From: CAVUNY01 sp963843535
GTDB taxonomy: Bacteria; Chloroflexota; Anaerolineae; Anaerolineales; Anaerolineaceae
Length of the DNA: 64,000 bases
Reading direction: 5' to 3'
NCBI GenBank assembly: GCA_963843535.1
Contig: CAWJKU010000002.1
Location: 1-64,000, forward strand
Part shown: piece by piece, positions 1-8,947 of the stretch
How positions within the stretch are numbered: the first letter of the stretch is position 1
Layout: each line of letters begins with the position of its first letter
Program-made: the position numbers and the translations under genes
Notes under the pieces: generated by a model
The model's input: the letters and a program-made list of their open reading frames with translations, nothing else
What the model was told of the DNA's origin: nothing
Databases searched by the model: none

Positions 1-50
1 GTTGGGTTGAGGGGCACAATTTTGAGCTTTTGGAATGCAAACTGCTGCCC

Positions 51-84
51 CGAAACCCAACACAACCGAGGATGTTGGGTTTCG
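51..84. repeat. Palindromic repeat at left edge
   Basis: Perfect 11-bp inverted repeat, CGAAACCCAAC (51-61) and GTTGGGTTTCG (74-84), with a 12-nt spacer. A further GTTGGGTT lies at 1-8. It resembles the short AACCCAAC-type dispersed palindromes common in intergenic DNA of environmental bacteria (from memory, not searched). No T-run follows, so a terminator role is not supported. Confidence 0.5.
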
Positions 85-157
85 CTACACTGGATTGGAT
101 AGCTCTTTTTCTAAGCGAGAAAACCATCAAGGTTTTTAATTTGTTAGGGAGGTTACC

Positions 158-1346
158 ATGGCGATACCGGATTGGCGGCAGCTCCAAAAAGAAGCCACAA
201 TCGTCGACCTGCACATTCACCCCTCGATGCAGCAGCAGATCTTTCAGCGCAACTTGAATTTACGCTACGTGATGAACCGCACCATCCACGGCAATCCCAT
301 GTCGGTGCGGGCCAGCTTTCCCCGCCTGCGCGACGGCGGCTATGATGTCATCCTTTCGACCCTGCACGTCCCCGAGCGGGGGCTGCAGAAGGATTTTCCG
401 ATCATCAAGATCTTCCGCTTTCTGCGCCCCGATCTCTGGAAGAAGCTGATGTCTGCGCCCCCCTTTAAAGCCACCCTGGCCGTCATGGACGATTTCGAAA
501 AAGCGGTCGACAATACCAGCGGCTATGAATGGACGGAAATTGCCGGCTCGGTTAAGTCGCTTGATGATTTCCTGAAGATGCCCAAGGGCCATCGCCCTAT
601 CATGGCCATTCATGCCGTGGAAGGAGCTCACAGCCTGGGCCTGGAGACGACCAGCACCGAAGGTGCCTTGAAGAATCTGGAAGCCCTCTTCAACCGCGGT
701 GTGGCCAGCCTGACCCTGGCCCACTTCTACCCCAATCTGGTCGTCCATCCCACCTACCCCTTCCCCGACGATGTGGCCAAGCTCTCTGTCCATCCCGGTA
801 TGTGGCGCGACCTGACCCAAGGCCTGACAGAGACCGGCAAACAGGTGGTGGAGAAAATGATCGAGCTGGGCATGATGATCGATCTCTCTCACAGCTCGCC
901 GGTCGCTCGCAAAGAAATCTACGACATCATCGATGCCAGCGGGCGGCGAGTGCCGCTCTTTGCCACCCATGTTGGCGCTTACGAACTCGACCCTACCCCG
1001 TACAACCTCACCGATTGGGAGATCAAGCGTATTGCCCGGGACGGCGGCGTGATCGGGGTGATCTTCATGCCCTACTGGCTGATGCCCAAGGAGAGCGCCC
1101 AGGGCCTCAACTTTGTCTCTCGCCATATGCAGTACCTGGTGAATGTGGGTGGGGAGGACTAGCGTGGGCATCGGCACCGATTTCGACGGCTTCGCTACCC
1201 CGCCCGAAGACCTGGATAACGCTTCGCGCATGCCGCGCCTCACCCAGCGCCTGGTGGCGGACGGTCACAGCGAGGCGCTCATCCGCAAGATCCTGGGTGA
1301 AAACGCCATCCGGGCGCTGCGCGATGGGTGGGGCCGGAAGGGCTGA
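158..1346 (+). CDS. Membrane dipeptidase (peptidase M19), frame-broken near 1160
   Basis: Zinc-dependent dipeptidase of the renal dipeptidase/M19 family, which hydrolyses dipeptides. The N-terminal metal motif DLHIHP, the bridging-glutamate region HAVEGAHS and the histidine segments DLSHSSP and ATHVGAY are visible in the first frame. That frame stops at 1162 right after NVGGED; the conserved continuation SVGIGTDFDGF is in the next frame and runs to 1346. Reading through requires dropping one base near 1160 (or gaining two). Start ATG 158 follows the ribosome site GGGAGG. The summed length of about 395 residues fits the family. Either a consensus error or a recent pseudogene; the strong conservation on both sides of the break favours error. 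Confidence 0.85.
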
Positions 1347-1365
1347 ACCGGCGGCTGAATAATTT

Positions 1366-1435
1366 ATGTCGGGGCGAAAGGTATTGATTTCACCCTCGTT
1401 GTGAAGTACTCCCTGCGGGCGGGGTAGCGCCAACC
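1366..1435. repeat. Degenerate copy A of the tRNA-Pro-tail repeat
   Basis: Diverged version of the repeat described at 1473-1690: GTCGGGGCGAAAGGTATTGATTTCACCCTCG, here with several substitutions and a longer GC-rich second half. Likely the oldest copy. It lies just past the dipeptidase stop. Confidence 0.45.
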
Positions 1436-1467
1436 ATAAAAACGAAAACCGCCTTTCGACGGTTTTC
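1433..1467 (-). terminator. Rho-independent terminator within the repeat array
   Basis: 8-bp stem GAAAACCG (1444-1451) / CGGTTTTC (1460-1467) with an 8-nt loop. Read on the minus strand it is followed by GTTTTTAT, as expected for a terminator of the leftward tRNA transcript. Confidence 0.6.
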
Positions 1468-1472
1468 AATGT

Positions 1473-1690
1473 AGTCGGGGCGAGAGGATTTGATATCACC
1501 CCTCGATGGGGACCGACGACCTATCATTTTTGTAGTCGGGCGAGAGGATTTGATATCACCCCCTCGCGAAGCACCCCTTGGGGCAGTGGGGGACCGACGA
1601 CCAATAAAAAAAGGACCGCTTTTCAGCGGTTCCTATTTTTAGTCGGGGCGAGAGGATTTGATATCACCCCTCGATGGGGGACTGACGACC
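1473..1690. repeat. Three copies (B, C, D) of a repeat carrying the tRNA-Pro 3' end
   Basis: Copies at 1473-1521, 1534-1602 and 1641-1690. Each begins with about 20 bases identical to the 3' part of the adjacent tRNA-Pro (core GTCGGGGCGAGAGGATTTGA; copy C lacks one G), then switches to a shared non-tRNA part, TATCACCCCTCGATGGGG, ending GACGACC. Copy C has an extra GC-rich insert. Copies B and D are followed by the same TATCATTTTT spacer. The shared portion spans the T-loop to the acceptor end, which is the usual core of tRNA attachment sites. Possible origins: remains of serial integrations, or a short repeat family that captured a tRNA tail. Confidence 0.7.
1603..1640. terminator. Bidirectional terminator between repeats C and D
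   Basis: Stem AGGACCGC (1612-1619) / GCGGTTCCT (1626-1634) with one bulged base. Minus-strand readout ends CCTTTTTTTATT; plus-strand readout ends CCTATTTTT. It lies about 70 bases past the tRNA 3' end and probably ends that transcript. Confidence 0.65.
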
Positions 1691-1702
1691 TATCATTTTT
1701 GT

Positions 1703-1779
<77 letters not shown>

Positions 1780-1841
1780 AACAACGACCGCTATTATAGT
1801 CTGCTTTTACCTTTTTTGCAACCCTCGCCGCTATCTTTTCG

Positions 1842-3463
1842 TTAATGCCCGGCGACCGGCGGTGAATCCGCTGCCCGCCGCCCGGCGAATTTCAGCGGCC
1901 AGCCCGGCAGCATCAGCCCCAAACCCAAGGCCACGATCGCCGCGTAAAATGTTACCGTGTAAGCGCGTTCAAACCCGATGATATTTTCTTTGCAGGCCTG
2001 GCCCAATATCTGCACCAGGCTGGCAGACGGCTGGGCGGAACCCGCATTAAAACCTCCATTGGTGGCAACCAATACCGAAGCAGGTTGAGGGGTGCATATC
2101 GCTACCGGGGCAGCCCCGATTTTGGGCGGCGCTTCCTGGAACTGCTGTTGGAAAGCCGCGATCTGCGGGGATAAAGCGCTGGTCAATACCGTTGCCAGGA
2201 TGGCGACCCCGATCGATTGCACCACGTTGCGCGTGGCGTTGGTCAGCGAGGACCCGCGGGCGATATCCTTCAAAGGGACCACGGAAAGCCCGGTGATAAA
2301 CGTGGTCTGGACCGTCGAACCCACGGCCAGGCCGCGCAGCGCCAGCAGGATCATGATCGTGCTGATCGGGGTGTCGGCCTTGATCTGCGATAGCTGCCAG
2401 GTGTTGATGATTAACATCAAGAAACCAAACCCCACCAGCGGGCGAGGCCCAAAGCGGTCATACAACCGCCCGGCAATAATCGTGGCGCTGCCGCTGGTGA
2501 CGGCCATCGGCAGCAGGATCAAGCCGGTCTCCAGCGCGGTCTTCCCCCGAATGGCCTGCAAGAAGATCGGCATCATGAATTCGGCGCCGAACAGGGCGAT
2601 CACGCTGACATACCCCAGCACGGTGGCATTGAGAAAGGTGCGCTTGGTAAACAGGCGTAGATCCAGCAACGGTCTTTTGGCGATAAACAGCTCCACCACC
2701 ACGAATGCTGCCAGGCCGGTGATGCCAATTCCGAACCACAGGATTACCCCCGGCGCATCCCAGCCGTGGTTGGCGGCAATCGAGGTGGCATACAGGATCG
2801 AGCCAAAACCGATGATTTCCGTGATCAGTCCCGGCCAGTCAAAAGACTGGTTTGGTGTCGCTGGTAAATGCCGGTAAGAATCGCGAGCCGAGGAAGATTC
2901 CCAATATACCGATTGGGGGATTAATGAAAAAGATCGCCCGCCACAGTTGTTGGTCGACCAGCAGTCCGCCCAGGATGGGGCCTAAGGCCGGTGCCACGAC
3001 CAGTGCAATCCCGAATATTCCCAAGGCTACGCCCTGTTCTTTAGGCTGGAAAGGTCCGGAAGAGAAAAGCCGGGCCCAATGGCAGGGCAATTCCGCCCCC
3101 AAATCCTTGCAAGGCGCGGGCCGCGATCAGGAAACCCAGGCTGGGAGCGATCCCGCACAAGAAGGAGCCCAAAACAAAAATGCTCAGCCCGGTTAAATAG
3201 ACTCGTTTCAATCCAAACCGGTCGCCCAGGTATCCCGCCAGCGGGGTGCTGATGCCAAGGGAAAGGACATAAATGCTGATGATCCACTGCGAATCGTTCA
3301 ACGATGCGCCAAACTCGGTGCGTAAAGTCTGAAAAGCCACATTGACCACTGTGGTATCCAGGATGACCATGAAAATCCCAAAAATGACCGAGATTAATAC
3401 TTTCCATTTTGGCTGAAGCTGCCATTTCTGGGCAGATCCAGAATTTAATGCGACGTTTGCCAT
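1842..3463 (-). CDS. DHA2-family (EmrB/QacA-like) MFS drug exporter, broken by two frame shifts
   Basis: Proton-coupled multidrug efflux permease of the 14-helix DHA2 family. The N-terminal motif LDTTVVNVAF, the loop GYLGDRFGLKR and the later motif ALGPILGGLL are typical. The reading frame breaks twice: near 3043 (after LFRTFP; the next frame resumes PKEQGVALGIF) and at a TTTT run near 2844-2847 (SDTKPVF stops; the next frame resumes FDWPGL). Dropping one base at each site restores one protein of about 540 residues, the usual size. ATG 3463 follows GATGAGG at proper spacing. Regulation looks elaborate: promoter/operator palindrome and an attenuator-like hairpin upstream. No regulator gene is adjacent. 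Confidence 0.85.
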
Positions 3464-3480
3464 GCCAATACCTCATCGAC

Positions 3481-3534
3481 AAAAAAAATAAAACGGCCAG
3501 GCAGCCCATTGGGTTGAACCTTTTCCACCTGGCC
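3481..3534 (-). promoter_or_regulatory. Leader terminator/attenuator of the MFS exporter
   Basis: Between the promoter and ATG 3463 the minus strand has a perfect 7-bp stem GGCCAGG/CCTGGCC (3528-3534 with 3495-3501), an inner CCCAATGGG hairpin, and then GTTTTATTTTTTTT. This is a full intrinsic-terminator shape inside the 5' leader. A short leader ORF (MARWKRFNPMGC...) starts at the hairpin base and runs past the exporter ATG in another frame. The arrangement resembles conditional terminators upstream of antibiotic exporters in Firmicutes. Role inferred. Confidence 0.6.
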
Positions 3535-3550
3535 ATTTCTATTGAAGAGC

Positions 3551-3583
3551 ACAAATCATAATATTTTAGATATGATTTGTCAA
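3551..3583 (-). promoter_or_regulatory. Promoter and operator palindrome of the MFS exporter
   Basis: On the minus strand a consensus -35 TTGACA (3583-3578), 17-bp spacer and -10 TATGAT (3560-3555). The same stretch holds a perfect 10-bp inverted repeat ACAAATCATA/TATGATTTGT (3551-3560 and 3571-3580), whose arms overlap the -35 and -10. A repressor bound here would block RNA polymerase; MarR-type operators have similar sequence and placement. Predicted transcript start about 3548. Confidence 0.75.
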
Positions 3584-3819
3584 GAAATTCTTACCAATGT
3601 GTACGGCTTTCTTAAAGTCGATTAAAGTATTCTGGAGCTATGAATTCTTGGGTTTTGCGGAGAAATCTTAAAAATTTGTTGCCTCTAAATTGATTTATGA
3701 AAAAGGATTTATGTTAACTCCATAAATCCCAAAAAACCAAAAAACTATTTTGGCTTGAATCTCGTTGGCGCCCAGATAAAAGCCGCTCACGCTGGCGCAG
3801 GCCACGCAAATGAGAAACC

Positions 3820-3892
3820 GTCATTGCGAGCGCAGCGAAGCAATCTTATTGCAAAAGATTGCTTCACTGCCCGAAGGGCAGTTCGCAATGAC
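3820..3892. repeat. Palindromic intergenic repeat (GTCATTGCGAG type)
   Basis: Long imperfect palindrome: outer arms GTCATTGCGA and TCGCAATGAC, inner arms CGAAGCAATCTT and AAGATTGCTTC. This is a widespread intergenic repeat type (GTCATTGCGAGCGAAGCGAAGCAATC family, recalled). It lies between the exporter promoter and the end of mutS. The rest of 3584-3923 is AT-rich and shows no gene. Confidence 0.6.
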
Positions 3893-3923
3893 AGATTCAA
3901 TATAAAAGCGAAGGCTCTTTTTT

Positions 3924-6495
3924 TTACGAATTCAGGAATTTCCGCTGCCACTCGTACAGCCGGTTCAGGGCTTCGATTGGCGAAAGGGCGTTGATATCCA
4001 GATCCTTCAATTCCGCCAGCAGCGGGTTGGTCTCGGGGAAGAGGATGAGCTGTTCTGGCAGGTTGGGGTTGATGCGCACCGCCTTGCCGGAGGAGGCTTC
4101 CAGCTGGTGGAGGATCTCGCTCGCCCGCACGATCACCGGGCGCGGCAGGCCGGCTAATTGCGCCACATGGATACCGTACGAGCGATCCGTGCCCCCCGGG
4201 ACGATCTTGTGCAGGAACACCACCCCGTTTTCGGTTTCGCTGACCGCCACGTTGTAGTTGCGCACCCCCGGCAGCAGGTCGCTGAGCTGGGTCAGCTCGT
4301 GGTAGTGGGTGGCAAACAGGGTGCGCGCGCGCAGGCGCGGGTGGTTGTGGATGTATTCGACCACCGCCCAGGCGATCGACAGGCCGTCGTAGGTGCTCGT
4401 GCCGCGCCCGATTTCGTCCAGCACCAGCAGCGAGCGCGGGGTGGCGTGGTTGAGGATGTTCGCTGCCTCGATCATCTCCACCATAAAGGTCGACTGCCCG
4501 GCGTGGATCTCGTCCTGGGCGCCGATGCGCGTGAAAATGCGGTCCACCAGGCCGATGCGCGCCTGGGAAGCCGGCACAAAGCTGCCCATCTGCGCCATCA
4601 GCGCGATCAGGGCCACCTGGCGCAGGAAGGTGCTCTTGCCCGACATATTGGGGCCGGTGATCAGGCGCACGATCTCGCCTTCCTCAAATATGCTGTCGTT
4701 GGGCACGAAACGTTCGGCGCGCATGCTGCGTTCGACCACCGGGTGGCGCCCATCCCGGATTTCGAGAATGGTATCGGTGGTGATTTGCGGGCGGGTATAG
4801 CCGTGCAGGGCGGCTGTCTCCGCCAGCGAGGCCAGCACATCCAGCTGCGCCAGGGCGCGGGCCGTGTCGAGCAGCATGCGGCTGGCATCCGCGATCTGCG
4901 CACACACCTGGCGGAAAATGCGGGTTTCGATCTCGTGGATGCGCTCCTCGGCATTCAACACCAGGGTTTCATATTCTTTCATCTCCGGGGTGATAAAGCG
5001 TTCGGCGTTGACCAGGGTCTGTTTGCGGATATATTCGGCCGGCGCGCCGCCCGCTGCGCCGCGGCTGATCTCGATGTAAGTAGCCAAAGACCTTGTTGTA
5101 ACCCACCTTGAGGGTCTTGATCCCGGTCCGTTCGCGTTCCACTGCTTCCAGGTTGGCCATCCACTCGCGGGCGTGGCGCGAGGCCTCGATCACTCCATCC
5201 AATTCGGCAGAATAGCCCGCCCGGATGACGCCTGTGTTTTGCAGGGTGGCAGGCGGATCGTCGCTGATCGCCGTTTCCAGCAGGGAAAGCTCGTTGGAAC
5301 AAAGGTGAAAGGTTTCCAGCACAGGCTTGAGCGGCGCGGCTTGATCGCCAAACAGCCCGGATATTTTTGGCAGGCAGCGCAGCGTGGCGCGGATCGCGAT
5401 CAGGTCGTTGGGTTGGGCATGCCCGGATATGGTGCGGCCCACCAGGCGTTCCAGGTCAGAGAGGACGCGCAGCGCGGCGCGCAGCTCGGCCCGCAGCACG
5501 CCTTCCTGGATGAAATAGGCCACGCCTTCCTGGCGGATGTCGATCACGGCCGGATCGAGCAGCGGCTTGCTGACCCACTGGCGCATCAGGCGTTTCCCCA
5601 TGGGCGTAACGGTCTGGTCGAGCACGTGAAGCAGCGAGCCTTCCACCGTATTCTGGCGGATGGTCTCGGTCAGCTCCAGATTGCGCCGGGTAGAGGCATC
5701 CAGGGTCATAAATTCGTGCAAGCTGTAGGTTGATAAGCCGGAAAGCTGTTTTAGGGCAGCCGGCTGGGTTTCTTCCAGGTACTGCAGCAGAGCGCCGGCG
5801 GCGCGGATGGCGGCGGTCATCCCGCGCAGTCCAAAGCCGTCCAATGAGGCTACCCCAAAATGTACCTGCAGGCGGTCCTGGCAGCGGTTGAGCTCAAAGC
5901 GCCAGGGCGTCCAGCGGGTCAGGTGTCCGGGGATGCCTTCCGGCAGCTGCGCTGTCTCAGCCAGCAGGATCTCGGCCGGATTCAGGCGCAGCACCTCCCC
6001 GCGCAGCGCGGTCGGCCAATCGGCGTCCTCGATCTCGGTGGTGGTAAATTCACCGGTAGTGATATCCACCACAGCCAGGCCGGCCCGGTCATCCATCTGC
6101 ACCAGGCTGACCAGGTAATTGTTGCGGTCTCCCTGCAGCAAACCCGGCTCGACGATCGTACCGGGTGTGACCACGCGCACCACTTCTCGGGCAAACAGCC
6201 CGTTGCGGGCAGGTTGTTCGCCGACCTGTTCGCAAATCGCCACGTGGTACCCTTTATCGATCAGCCGGGCCAGGTAGTTTTCTACGGCATGGTATGGAAT
6301 TCCGGCCATCGGGATGCGCACCCCTTTGGCCACCGGCCTGGACGTGAGTACGATATCCAGCTCGCGGGAGGCGATTTCGGCGTCCTGGTCAAACGTCTCA
6401 TAAAAGTCGCCCAGGCGAAAAAAGACGATCGATTCTGGGTGCTGGCGTTTGATCTCGAGATACTGCTGGCGAATGGGGGTGACATCATCTGGCAT
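3924..6495 (-). CDS. mutS: DNA mismatch repair protein MutS, frame-broken near 5077
   Basis: Mismatch recognition ATPase. The N-terminal domain carries the mismatch-binding Phe-X-Glu (GDFYETF). The C-terminal ATPase has Walker A GPNMSGKST (encoded near 4635-4660) and Walker B/signature LVLDEIGRGTSTYDG. The first frame runs from ATG 6495 through GYNKVFGY and then derails; the other frame picks up YIEISRGAAGG. Removing one T in the TACTTACATC context near 5077 rebuilds a continuous protein of about 857 residues, the normal length. Since loss of MutS makes a mutator, a consensus error is the simpler reading. mutL is not in this window. A divergent aldo/keto reductase starts 102 bp away. Confidence 0.95.
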
Positions 6496-6561
6496 GCTCT
6501 CATTCTAAGATCAGGATATCTTTTCGGCAAGGGATTGCGGTATTTAATTTGGTGAAAGACG

Positions 6562-6567
6562 TATAAT
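6562..6567 (+). promoter_or_regulatory. -10 element for the aldo/keto reductase
   Basis: TATAAT 31 bases upstream of ATG 6598. No good -35 is seen at normal spacing. The leader contains a GGAG ribosome site. Confidence 0.4.
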
Positions 6568-6597
6568 CAATACGAGCTGCCAATCACCGGAGAAAAC

Positions 6598-7542
6598 ATG
6601 AATGAGTCAGGTTCAGTGGAGCATGCGATCTTTCAAGGGATCGAGCTCGGGGTGGGGGCCTGGGCGTGGGGAGACCGTACTTTTTGGGGGTATCGGCAGG
6701 AATACGCGGAAGAAGACATTTTTGGCGCATTTCAAGCCAGCATCAAAGCCGGGATGATTTTTTTTGATACGGCTGAAGTTTACGGCCAGGGACAGTCCGA
6801 AAAGTTTCTGGGAAAATTTTTGAAGTCAACCGAAACAAGCACGGTTGTCGCCACAAAATTTTTGCCGTTTCCCTGGCGTTTAACTGGAAAAGCGTTGATC
6901 AAGGCACTGCAGGGCAGTTTGCAGCGCCTGGATTTGCCAAAGGTAGGTTTGTACCAGGTCCACCATCCGTTTCCACCGGTAAAAATCGAAACCTGGATGG
7001 GGGCGATGGCAGAAGCCTGCCAGGCTGGATTAACCGACGCGGTTGGCGTTTCCAATTATGACCGAACCCGGACTCAACGCGCTTATGAAGCGCTGCAGCA
7101 TGAAGGTCTGCCGCTGGCATCTAACCAGGTCGAATATCACCTGCTCAACCGCAAAATTGAGCAGAATGGGCTGGTGCAGCAGTGCCAGGAGATGGGAATC
7201 AAGATCATCGCCTACAGCCCATTAGCCCAGGGTGTCTTAACCGGTAAATACTCTGCCGAACATCCGATGCGCGGTTTTCGCGGGCGGAAGTACAACCGCA
7301 GATACCTCGACCAGGTAAAACCGTTGGTCCAGCTGTTGAAGAAAATTGGCACCGATCATGAAGGCAAGACGATTGCCCAGGTGGCATTAAACTGGTGCAT
7401 CTGTAAAGGCACGCTGCCCATACCGGGTGCAAAAAATGCGCAGCAGGCCCAACAAAACGCCGGCGCTGCCGGCTGGCGGCTTACCCCGGCTGAAATCTCA
7501 ATGCTGGATGAGACCAGCACGCTGGTTTCTAAAGATTTATAA
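6598..7542 (+). CDS. Aldo/keto reductase
   Basis: NAD(P)H-dependent oxidoreductase of the aldo/keto reductase superfamily, a TIM barrel acting on carbonyls. The catalytic tetrad is readable: Asp and Tyr in FDTAEVYGQG (about residues 58-63), Lys in ATKFLPF and His in YQVHHPFP. The C-terminal cofactor-phosphate motif IPGAKNAQQAQQN is present. 314 residues is normal. ATG 6598 follows GGAG. The closest style is the plant-type/aryl-alcohol branch, but substrate cannot be read from sequence. The gene is single and followed by a short gap to a conserved hypothetical. Confidence 0.9.
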   Translation: MNESGSVEHAIFQGIELGVGAWAWGDRTFWGYRQEYAEEDIFGAFQASIKAGMIFFDTAEVYGQGQSEKFLGKFLKSTETSTVVATKFLPFPWRLTGKALIKALQGSLQRLDLPKVGLYQVHHPFPPVKIETWMGAMAEACQAGLTDAVGVSNYDRTRTQRAYEALQHEGLPLASNQVEYHLLNRKIEQNGLVQQCQEMGIKIIAYSPLAQGVLTGKYSAEHPMRGFRGRKYNRRYLDQVKPLVQLLKKIGTDHEGKTIAQVALNWCICKGTLPIPGAKNAQQAQQNAGAAGWRLTPAEISMLDETSTLVSKDL

Positions 7543-7548
7543 ACGGTT

Positions 7549-7557
7549 TGGTATAAT
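7549..7557 (+). promoter_or_regulatory. Extended -10 promoter directly before ATG 7565
   Basis: TGGTATAAT (extended -10, TATAAT at 7552-7557) ends 7 nt before ATG 7565, so transcription should begin at or next to the start codon. There is no Shine-Dalgarno. Leaderless expression is inferred. Confidence 0.55.
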
Positions 7558-7564
7558 CGTGCCC

Positions 7565-8098
7565 ATGAGCGATAAGAATGAAGTTCAGTTTGTCCTGTTT
7601 CACGGTATTGATCAGTTTATGCTGCCTGAATACCGCCATGAAGTGCTCCAAAAGGTGCTCAGCCGCCTCGATGACCTTTCACCCGAACGCAAAGGTAAAA
7701 TCCAGAACCTAATTAAACGCTATGTCCGCCTGCCTGGATTTCGCAACAGCATGCAAGCGCCGCTGGCGTTGAAGGTCAATGGCAGCGCTGCGGCTTTTGA
7801 GAAGCATCCCGATTTTGTAGCCCAAGTATTGATGGCCTGGTCGGAGCTCGATCCAGTGCTGCGCCAGCAGGTTTACGACCTGTTGGTGGAGCGCAAGTGG
7901 GAGCTTCTTCCCCCGGATGCGGACCGTACTAGGCTGCCTGGTTTCATCGCGGCCTGGCCAAAAGATGAAAATTACGATGTGCTGGATGCGGCCTTTAAGG
8001 AAAAATACCCGGACAACCAGGCGCACGAATATGATGTGCGCCTGATGATCGTCTGGTTAGGCGGGCGGCTGCCGTTCGACGAGGATGAAGAAGAATAG
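7565..8098 (+). CDS. Conserved hypothetical protein, 177 aa
   Basis: I do not recognise this family. The protein is mostly helical by eye, with no signal peptide or membrane segment, and ends in a very acidic tail (DEDEEE). N-terminal text MSDKNEVQFVLFHGIDQF. ATG 7565 is preferred over longer in-frame starts because it sits 7 nt after an extended -10 and the longer version would overlap the reductase. It is convergent with scpA (16-bp gap), so no operon partner gives a hint. The clean long frame and codon usage like the neighbours support a real gene. Confidence 0.75.
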   Translation: MSDKNEVQFVLFHGIDQFMLPEYRHEVLQKVLSRLDDLSPERKGKIQNLIKRYVRLPGFRNSMQAPLALKVNGSAAAFEKHPDFVAQVLMAWSELDPVLRQQVYDLLVERKWELLPPDADRTRLPGFIAAWPKDENYDVLDAAFKEKYPDNQAHEYDVRLMIVWLGGRLPFDEDEEE

Positions 8099-8114
8099 CA
8101 GCAGCAATCCTTAA

Positions 8115-8921
8115 TTATTCCGTGTATTCGATTTCGATCTCAGGCTGGTCGTCGAGATTTCCCGAAGTCTGAATCTGGATATCGTCAAATAAGCGTTCCT
8201 GGCTGGCGGAAATGATGTGCCGTTTTACCAGCTCAAGCATGGCGAGAAACGTCACCACCACCTCAAGCCTTGAGTGGTCCTGCAGCAAGCGGTGAAAGGT
8301 CGGTGATTCACCACTGCGCAGCGCCGCCAGGATGGTCCGGATCCGGTCGCTGATCGTGATGCGCGGCATGTTGACCACCTCGCTCAACGCGGGCAGTACA
8401 CTTTTGGTGGCAAACACCAGCCAGGCGGCTTTTACCAGGTCCTGCATGGTTACCCCGGTGAGATCCAATTTCGCATCTACCTTTACTTCAGGCACAAATA
8501 TCCGCAAGTAGGTGCGCAGGCCCGCATGTTGGCGTTCTTCCAGGAATCCAGCCAGCTGCTTGAACCGGCGGTATAAAATTAGCTGGCGAGCCAGAGCCTC
8601 AGCCGAATCTTCCTCATCGATGCCGGCTTCTACAGCGGGTGGGCGGGGAAGCAGGGCAGCCGATTTGATCTGCACCAGGCGCGCCGCGATGACCAGAAAA
8701 GCAGATACTTCTGCGGCCTCGCGGTTTACCAGGTTGCGCATGTAGGCCAGGTACTGGTCCGTCACCTGGGCCAATGCCAGTTTGGTGATATCAAGCTCAG
8801 CTCGTTCGATCAAATCGAGCAGCAGGTCCAGCGGGCCGGCATACAGGTCGGTCTGGATCGTGTACCCTTCGGTTTGATGGCTGGCAATTTGCGTATTCGG
8901 AGATCTTGTATATAAGCTCAC
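8115..8921 (-). CDS. scpA: Segregation and condensation protein A
   Basis: Kleisin subunit of the bacterial SMC-ScpAB condensin, bridging the SMC head and neck for chromosome segregation. The family N-terminus is clear (YAGPLDLLLDLIERAELDI, residues about 27-45), as is the later YLVIAARLVQIKS-type helix (here FLVIAARLVQIKS). 268 residues is typical. Start GTG 8921 is the only sensible start; no Shine-Dalgarno precedes it and a TATAAT ends 7 nt upstream, so it is probably leaderless. It is divergent from moaC with 26 bp between start codons. The partner smc is at 10969; scpB is not in the window. Confidence 0.93.
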   Translation of the reverse strand: MSLYTRSPNTQIASHQTEGYTIQTDLYAGPLDLLLDLIERAELDITKLALAQVTDQYLAYMRNLVNREAAEVSAFLVIAARLVQIKSAALLPRPPAVEAGIDEEDSAEALARQLILYRRFKQLAGFLEERQHAGLRTYLRIFVPEVKVDAKLDLTGVTMQDLVKAAWLVFATKSVLPALSEVVNMPRITISDRIRTILAALRSGESPTFHRLLQDHSRLEVVVTFLAMLELVKRHIISASQERLFDDIQIQTSGNLDDQPEIEIEYTE

Positions 8922-8947
8922 GGGGGTTATTATATTATAATTCAGGC
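8922..8947. promoter_or_regulatory. 26-bp divergent leaderless promoter (scpA / moaC)
   Basis: The whole gap between GTG 8921 (minus) and ATG 8948 (plus) is 26 bp. On the plus strand TATAAT at 8936-8941 ends 6 nt before ATG. On the minus strand TATAAT at 8935-8930 ends 7 nt before GTG. The two -10 boxes are back to back in one AT-rich core. Neither gene has a Shine-Dalgarno. Any -35 must lie inside the opposite gene; none is strong. Confidence 0.65.

Noticed and set aside
260..1243. Long minus-strand ORF (327 codons) opposite the dipeptidase
   Set aside because: Antisense shadow of a conserved M19 gene in GC-rich DNA; composition is His/Gly-rich and resembles no family.
1473..1690. CRISPR array
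   Set aside because: Repeats are few, unequal and interleaved with terminators, have no regular unique spacers, and there are no cas genes.
2092..2877. 261-codon plus-strand ORF opposite the MFS exporter
   Set aside because: Shadow of a membrane-protein frame; no start signal or family text.
3027..3554. 175-codon minus-strand ORF overlapping the exporter start as a separate protein
   Set aside because: Out of frame with the conserved exporter over most of its length. Only its first codons, in the leader, were kept as a possible leader peptide.
4158..5111. 317-codon plus-strand ORF opposite mutS
   Set aside because: Reverse-strand shadow; the opposite frame carries unmistakable MutS motifs.
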